Positions 59,372-64,000 of a DNA stretch of 64,000 bases are shown piece after piece. Position 1 is the stretch's first letter, and every line of letters starts with the position of its first letter. The notes under the pieces are model-generated. The model had not been told where the DNA came from, made no database searches, and worked only from the letters and a program-made list of their open reading frames with translations. The DNA is from Candidatus Gastranaerophilales bacterium (GTDB lineage Bacteria; Cyanobacteriota; Vampirovibrionia; Gastranaerophilales; Gastranaerophilaceae). Position numbers and translations under genes: made by a program. The stretch lies in NCBI GenBank assembly GCA_028693235.1, contig JAQUVW010000004.1, forward strand, positions 124,001 through 188,000, read 5' to 3'.

Positions 59372-60439
59372 CTATCTTGCGTTTAAAGATGTATTTATTC
59401 TGTCCCTGATTGAATTTGAATCCATCATTTCGTCTTCGTCAATCTCTATATTATTAACAATTTTGGAGCGTTTTTTTCTGAATAACATATCCGTAAAAGC
59501 TTCAATTCTTGTAACGAAACCAGCTTCTCCTGTTTGTTCATCAATTGACAAATTCAAAATAGGTTTTGATTGTTCTTTTGCATATCTTGATATTTTTTCA
59601 ATCATTAAAGAATCAGGGCCACAACCAAAAGCATTGATAGTAATAACACCATCGATTTTTGATTCTTGAATATAATGAGCAGCAGCTCCTGATATTTCAT
59701 ATTCATTCGCCCAATAAACTTTTGAGTCTAAAGCTGCAATACCTTCTTGCATTTGCTCTTGAGAAAGTTGTTCTGCTGTATATGCTTTAACATCGAGTTT
59801 TTCCAGCTTATCAAATATCTTCATACTGACACGTTCATCGTACAAATTGTATCCATGAGCAATGACTGCAATACTTATAGGATATGATTTATTATTTTGT
59901 GAAATAATAACCTTATCTTCTAAAGCATATTTCAAAGCTCTTTTGTAAGGAACACCGGCTCTTGTCATAACATTAAAGTTATTATACATACGCCAGCCAG
60001 CTTTTGAAGCTTTTCTTATAATATTACTATCCGTTATGCCAAATGGAGCTACAGCTTCTGCTAAAAACTCATACAGACCTTGTTTTTTTTCTGATTTATC
60101 AAGAGTTGCTTCAATAAGCGTAAATTCACGTTTAATAACATTTCTGATTAAATCGGGTAACCCCCTTATTTTTGAACAGTTGTAAATTTTTGGAGCAATA
60201 GATTGAATAGAAGGACAAAATATCTTGTCCACACCTTTTTCTAACAAATTCAATATGTGTCCGGCATATACCTTAACTGGCAAACAAGTTTCCGAAACGA
60301 CAAGTGCCGCTCCTGTAGACATTGTTTCTTTGGTTGTCCTGTCAGACAACACAATTTTTATACCTAAGTCGTTAAAAAATCCAAACCAAAACGGATAAAA
60401 ATTATAAAAAGATAAGGCTCTTGGTATGCCGATTTCCAT
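59372..60439 (-). CDS. DUF2229 protein (acyl-CoA dehydratase activase-related)
   Basis: 355 residues. 'MEIGIPRALSFYNFYPFWFGFFNDLGIKIVLSDRTTKETMSTGAALVVSETCLPVKVYAGHILNLLEKGVDKIFCPSIQSI' is the typical opening of DUF2229, found fused to or near BadF/HgdC-type activases. A later 'ITINAFGCGPDSLMIEKI' carries a cysteine likely to bind Fe-S, as in HgdB/C systems. Here it is stand-alone without an activase ATPase domain. Probably an Fe-S redox protein; partner unknown. Confidence 0.8.
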   Translation of the reverse strand: MEIGIPRALSFYNFYPFWFGFFNDLGIKIVLSDRTTKETMSTGAALVVSETCLPVKVYAGHILNLLEKGVDKIFCPSIQSIAPKIYNCSKIRGLPDLIRNVIKREFTLIEATLDKSEKKQGLYEFLAEAVAPFGITDSNIIRKASKAGWRMYNNFNVMTRAGVPYKRALKYALEDKVIISQNNKSYPISIAVIAHGYNLYDERVSMKIFDKLEKLDVKAYTAEQLSQEQMQEGIAALDSKVYWANEYEISGAAAHYIQESKIDGVITINAFGCGPDSLMIEKISRYAKEQSKPILNLSIDEQTGEAGFVTRIEAFTDMLFRKKRSKIVNNIEIDEDEMMDSNSIRDRINTSLNAR

Positions 60440-60675
60440 TAAATTCTCCTCACTAGACTTATATTGCTTACATACAATTTTATACTCACACTTATTATAA
60501 TATAAAACATAAAATTTTTTGCCAATTAAGAGAAATACAGCTTAACAATATTGCAAAAGCACAAAGAAAAAATTGTAACACTTTCTTAACAAAAGATATA
60601 AAATATAATTAAATTATTAAAGATATTAATAATTTAAGACGATTAACATGATACAAACAAGGAGTATTTTATATC

Positions 60676-61725
60676 ATGGGTATGTCAGCTTCACAAGCAA
60701 GATATTTAGAGCTAACAGCTAGAAGAAACAACAACGAATATCAAGCTCAACAAATTGCACAACAAAAATTAATGCTTGCAAATCAAACTGACGCTGTTGC
60801 AAACGCTTTTAGCAACAAAATGAGCAATCAACAATTGTTGTTTGTTAAAGTTGATGCAAATAATAACTCCAATGCTTCAACAAGATTGACCTACGATATA
60901 ATCACAAGCACTGACCCTATTAACGGCTTAAGCATGAGACTTGTTGACCAAAACGGAAACATCGTTATCCCGCAAAAATACGCAGATACCTCAGAAAATG
61001 TTCAAAATGCTACTGATAAATACAATAAAGCTATAAACAATAAATGTTTCACCGGTTTCACCTATACAGAAGGTAAAGGCTTTTCCAATACTATTTACAC
61101 AGGTCAAAACTTCATGAGCACTTATATGTCAGGACTTAACAATGATTATATGAGCAATCCAATCTTGGACAAAAACGGAGCTATTGTTGACCCTGATGAA
61201 TTCCAAAAGAATATTGAAGAAATGGACGCACCTTCATTTTACGACTACTGGACAAAAAATGAATATTCTTTCCAAAATACTAACGTATTAAACAACGAAG
61301 AATTATACATTAATGATGACGCATCCGCTTCTGACGCATATAAATTCACAATGGAAACTATCAGAAATAATCAAGGCGAAAAATATATCATTGATGACAA
61401 ATGTACCGATAACGACTACTTGGAAAAGAAAATCAGAAGTGGCGAATGGACTTTAGAAAAAGTTGATGCAGACTCTGATACAGGCTTTTCAAGTGTAACT
61501 TGGCAAGGTTTAGAATCTGTAAGCGATAGTTTATATACGGCTGATGATGCAGCTGCAGAAGCTGAATACGAAGAAAAAGCAGGTGTTTTAGCTCGTCAAG
61601 ACAAAATGTTTGATATGAGATTGAAACAACTTGAAACTGAACATACCGCTTTACAAACCGAAATGGATTCTGTAAAAAAAGTTATCGAAAAGAACGTCGA
61701 AAGTTCATTTAAAACATTCGGTTAA
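60676..61725 (+). CDS. Conserved protein with MGMSASQAR start (group-specific)
   Basis: 349 residues, AAGGAG site upstream. MGMSASQARYLELTARRNNNEYQAQQIAQQKLMLANQTDAVANAFS: a helical N-terminus with repeated Gln/Ala, then an Asn/Asp-rich middle, and a helical C-terminal region 'KAGVLARQDKMFDMRLKQLETEHTALQTEMDSVKKVIEKNVESSFKTFG' that can form a coiled coil. The helix-middle-helix plan recalls flagellin- or hook-like filament proteins, but I see no real homology. No signal peptide. I believe this N-terminus recurs in related genomes. Possibly an exported or filament-forming protein. Confidence 0.6.
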   Translation: MGMSASQARYLELTARRNNNEYQAQQIAQQKLMLANQTDAVANAFSNKMSNQQLLFVKVDANNNSNASTRLTYDIITSTDPINGLSMRLVDQNGNIVIPQKYADTSENVQNATDKYNKAINNKCFTGFTYTEGKGFSNTIYTGQNFMSTYMSGLNNDYMSNPILDKNGAIVDPDEFQKNIEEMDAPSFYDYWTKNEYSFQNTNVLNNEELYINDDASASDAYKFTMETIRNNQGEKYIIDDKCTDNDYLEKKIRSGEWTLEKVDADSDTGFSSVTWQGLESVSDSLYTADDAAAEAEYEEKAGVLARQDKMFDMRLKQLETEHTALQTEMDSVKKVIEKNVESSFKTFG

Positions 61726-61732
61726 TATTAAA

Positions 61733-62722
61733 TTAAAACTGAAAAGTCGGAATGATTTGACCTATTTGCTCACCTAAAAGGGTAGTAACATGTCTGTCGT
61801 TCTGGCTTTTTAGTGATGATGTTTCAACTTGCTCTCTAGTCAGCCAGCCTAATTGTAAGAGGGCTTCTGTTGTCGCAATAGCCCTTGCCTGCATATTCGC
61901 ATCAGCTATTTTTACGACTATTGCCTGACCTAAATTCGGATTTACGACAACTATCAACCCGCCAGCTCCGACTTTTGCAATAAGAGTACCTTCTGACGCT
62001 TCAATTATTGAAGAATCCAGACGATTTTCGCCTCCGATTAAAAACGGTTCGTTTAAAAAAGCATCTTTAACAGCAACATATTTATCATCTAAGAATAAGT
62101 TCAAAAAGCCTTTTCCCAACTGCGATAGCGTTGTTGCGACAGTAGCAAGGCCGCACCCGTCCTTACTTATAACAAAATCATCATTTTGGACTTCACATAA
62201 AGAGAGGACCCTATTAATTATAGACCAATACAAAGGATGATTTTTATCCATATAATTTGATTTATTCCAACCCATTTTTTGGCATAAAGCAAGCATAGCA
62301 GAATGTTTCCCGGAGCAATTATTGTGAATTGGTTTAAAAAGAATATTTTCCTTTATCAATCTTGTTTGCTCTATTAAGCTCAATGGCAAATGTGCTGGAC
62401 ACAATAAATATGACTCATCTAGCCCTATTTTATTCAAAATATTTCTAACAACTTTTTGATGTTTTAAAGACCCTGTGTGCGAAGCACAACAAACTGCAAT
62501 TTCTTCTCGTGTAAAAGAAAATGTTTTAGGAACATCCTCATCTATATGCAAAGCAAATTGCAAAGGCTTCATACAAGAACGCAGATAGAATTTAGCCCCA
62601 TTATCGGAGCCTATTCTTTTTAGAACCTTTTTTTTATCTAGCAAAAGAATAAGACCTGAATGTTCCTGTTCAACAATAGCATTTCGTTGAAATTCAATTA
62701 ATTTTTTATATTCGGGTTCCAT
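61733..62722 (-). CDS. L-asparaginase II (AnsA/COG4448 class)
   Basis: 329 residues. Motifs in order: 'FYLRSCMKPLQ', 'IAVCCASHTGSLKH', 'IHNNCSGKHSAMLALCQKMGW', 'SKDGCGLATVATTLSQLG', 'IIEASEGTLIAKVGAGGL'. This fits the Rhizobium-type asparaginase family (ReAIV/ReAV, class 3), with Ser/Lys and zinc-linked cysteines (NNCSGKH, DGCG). Cleaves asparagine to aspartate and ammonia. Cytoplasmic. The gene for the MshEN-like protein lies one base upstream, so both share a transcript. Confidence 0.88.
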   Translation of the reverse strand: MEPEYKKLIEFQRNAIVEQEHSGLILLLDKKKVLKRIGSDNGAKFYLRSCMKPLQFALHIDEDVPKTFSFTREEIAVCCASHTGSLKHQKVVRNILNKIGLDESYLLCPAHLPLSLIEQTRLIKENILFKPIHNNCSGKHSAMLALCQKMGWNKSNYMDKNHPLYWSIINRVLSLCEVQNDDFVISKDGCGLATVATTLSQLGKGFLNLFLDDKYVAVKDAFLNEPFLIGGENRLDSSIIEASEGTLIAKVGAGGLIVVVNPNLGQAIVVKIADANMQARAIATTEALLQLGWLTREQVETSSLKSQNDRHVTTLLGEQIGQIIPTFQF

Positions 62723-62723
62723 A

Positions 62724-63485
62724 TTATTTGCCTTGAATTACGTTTATAATTCCTTTAATTTTATGTTTCAAAAGAGTATTTTCTTTGGTTAATTTTTCCA
62801 ATAAAGCCAAGTTTGAACCAGCAGTAATACCGGATACCGAATCTACGCGGGAGGCATTTCCTTTACCAAGCAAATCTGTATTAAAAATAAATCTTTTTTT
62901 AGATTCATCTTTTACATACAAGACATTTTTTGTATCTTCTTCGGTAACAAGCCCCAATTTTATCATAACAGAAGCCATACCCATTTTTTGCCCGTTTTCT
63001 TCAAGTTCTTTTTGTTTTCTCAAAGCTGAATCAAGTTGGTCAACATTAATTTTACCTATACGCTTAAAATACTCACCAAACCTTATTTTTCCTGAAAAAT
63101 AAAGAAGCATAGCATTTGCAACTTTTGAAGAAGGTGGCGATACATACTCTTTTTCAACACATAGAATATTGAGCAAAGCAGTTTCTTCAAGAGTCCAATA
63201 ATTATTTAGGGTAATCTCTAAACAATTAAGCCCCATAGCAGCCCCTTCTAAAAATTTATACACATTTGGCTCGTGAGAATCATTATGAGAAGATATTTCT
63301 TTTTTACCAACATAAGTTAACACAGGCGAATAGAATTGATATAAATCGCTTTTATCAACAGATTTTTGAGCTACTGAATATTTTTCAAGGTCTTGTTTTA
63401 AACACAAAAACAATGCTTCTTTTATCCACAATGGCAAATCGATAAATTTATCAAGGAAACTTACAAATAAATTTTTTTTCTCCAT
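62724..63485 (-). CDS. MshEN/GspE-N-like protein
   Basis: 253 residues from the ATG at 63485 (GGAGAGGAT). The segment 'GEYFKRIGKINVDQLDSALRKQKELEENGQKMGMASVMIKLGLVTEEDTKNVLYVKDESKKRFIFN' follows the MshEN/T2SS-E N-terminal pattern (G-x-I-x-x-x-Q-L-x-x-A-L...G-x-x-L-x-x-L-G-x-x-x-x-x-D), domains that bind c-di-GMP in pilus ATPases. No ATPase domain here. The C-terminus is a short coiled coil ('ALLEKLTKENTLLKHKIKGI'). May be a stand-alone c-di-GMP effector; not shown. Confidence 0.55.
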   Translation of the reverse strand: MEKKNLFVSFLDKFIDLPLWIKEALFLCLKQDLEKYSVAQKSVDKSDLYQFYSPVLTYVGKKEISSHNDSHEPNVYKFLEGAAMGLNCLEITLNNYWTLEETALLNILCVEKEYVSPPSSKVANAMLLYFSGKIRFGEYFKRIGKINVDQLDSALRKQKELEENGQKMGMASVMIKLGLVTEEDTKNVLYVKDESKKRFIFNTDLLGKGNASRVDSVSGITAGSNLALLEKLTKENTLLKHKIKGIINVIQGK

Positions 63486-63599
63486 ATCCTCTCCTAAAAA
63501 AGTATTTAATAATTGCTGAATGTATATTATAATATAATAGTAAAGTTTATGCAATTTGGTAACAAATCATTCATAAGTGGACAGAAAGAGTGGACAAAA

Positions 63600-64000
63600 A
63601 TGGGCGTAGATGGACTTTCAATGGGAAATCTCGGAATACAAATAAAAAAGACATCAGCCCAAATGGCAAACGAAGCTGACAAAATAGCACTTCAATCCTT
63701 GGGAAATAATGCAATAGACGGAATTTCCAAAAAACAATCAACTATAACCGACCAACAGACCGAAACTTCAGAATTTGAAGGAGGCTCAGGAGGAAATGCA
63801 CAATCTGACAACGACAGCAAATCTGAAACCGACGAAAAAGAAAACTATAACGAATACAAATTAGATGACTCAAAAGCATACACTGTGAAGCTAAACCCAA
63901 TATCTCAACTGATTGAGCTTATCGACACAGAAAGCCATTCCGTTATAGAAACAATATCCCCAAATGATTTGATAAAATTAGTATACAAATTAAACTCAGC
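63600..64000 (+). CDS. FlaG-like protein (partial, cut by window end)
   Basis: 133 codons readable with no stop before the window ends. MGVDGLSMGNLGIQIKK, then a long Ser/Asn/Glu-rich linker, and 'YTVKLNPISQLIELIDTESHSVIETISPNDLIKLVYKLN', which matches the FlaG pattern (a strand pair around 'D..t..VI..I...ell.l...l'). FlaG is usually encoded near flagellin; no flagellar gene is in the window. Weak ribosome site. Confidence 0.55.
   Translation, partial: MGVDGLSMGNLGIQIKKTSAQMANEADKIALQSLGNNAIDGISKKQSTITDQQTETSEFEGGSGGNAQSDNDSKSETDEKENYNEYKLDDSKAYTVKLNPISQLIELIDTESHSVIETISPNDLIKLVYKLNS

Overview
The window is AT-rich chromosomal DNA from a diderm bacterium of the cyanobacterial lineage, most likely a non-photosynthetic gut-type Vampirovibrionia/Melainabacteria (Gastranaerophilales-like). 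Four things point there. An OmpR-type regulator is nearly motif-for-motif cyanobacterial RpaB. SepF, a VKOR-DsbA fusion and a DUF1822-like protein are all cyanobacterial in flavour. KDO synthesis genes (kdsD, kdsC, kdsB) imply LPS and an outer membrane. There are also many class III-signal prepilins of the form MKKAFTLAEVLITLVIIG and an N-terminal 'SFKG'-type motif, which I associate with this group. No photosynthesis gene is present. This assignment is inference from sequence only.

Layout. 0-8.3 kb: a GspC/PilP-like envelope protein, a U32-like protein, kdsD-kdsC, a prepilin divergent from an XRE regulator, a HEAT-repeat protein, and a UbiA-family prenyltransferase with a small zinc-ribbon gene. 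8.3-10.6 kb: an accessory stretch with an RHH regulator, small hypotheticals, decayed prepilin and phage-tail-type (S74) remnants, and a tandem pair of related small genes. 10.6-17.4 kb: Hsp20, a TM1266-like hydrogenase regulator, an Nox/CoA-disulfide reductase-like flavoprotein, a 5'-nucleotidase-like protein, HydE, QueH and VKOR-DsbA. 17.6-25.2 kb: small conserved genes, AcsE, a GT-C-like membrane protein, MnmA, CtpA, a 47-codon gene and a second prepilin. 25.3-31.6 kb: argS, the accD-accA-prmA-kdsB operon, and a second XRE/prepilin divergent pair. 31.6-34.8 kb: a repeat/hairpin element, a phosphohexomutase and pheA.

34.9-41.7 kb holds a three-gene cluster: a giant anti-sigma-like transmembrane protein, a sigma-like factor and a zinc-ribbon STAND-type ATPase. 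41.7-45.4 kb: a flavoprotein and the corrinoid iron-sulfur protein genes acsC and acsD, which with acsE form a methyl-transfer set without visible CODH/ACS. 45.5-50.5 kb: a pilin remnant, rlmH, an EF-hand-like protein, rpmG-tRNA-Trp-secE-nusG-rplK-rplA, and an acyltransferase. 50.5-64 kb: rpaB, an EamA transporter, a 36-residue-repeat beta-solenoid protein with a perfect RpaB-type HLR1 box upstream, a PfkB kinase, a Xer recombinase, a GH77-like enzyme, yggS-sepF, a DUF2229 protein, an asparaginase, an MshEN-like protein and the start of a FlaG-like gene.

The two most interesting things are (1) a recurring module in which an XRE regulator lacking a good ribosome binding site is divergent from a prepilin gene, with two locus-specific palindromes between them and one palindrome overlapping the regulator's start codon, and (2) the anti-sigma/sigma/STAND cluster at 35-41.7 kb.
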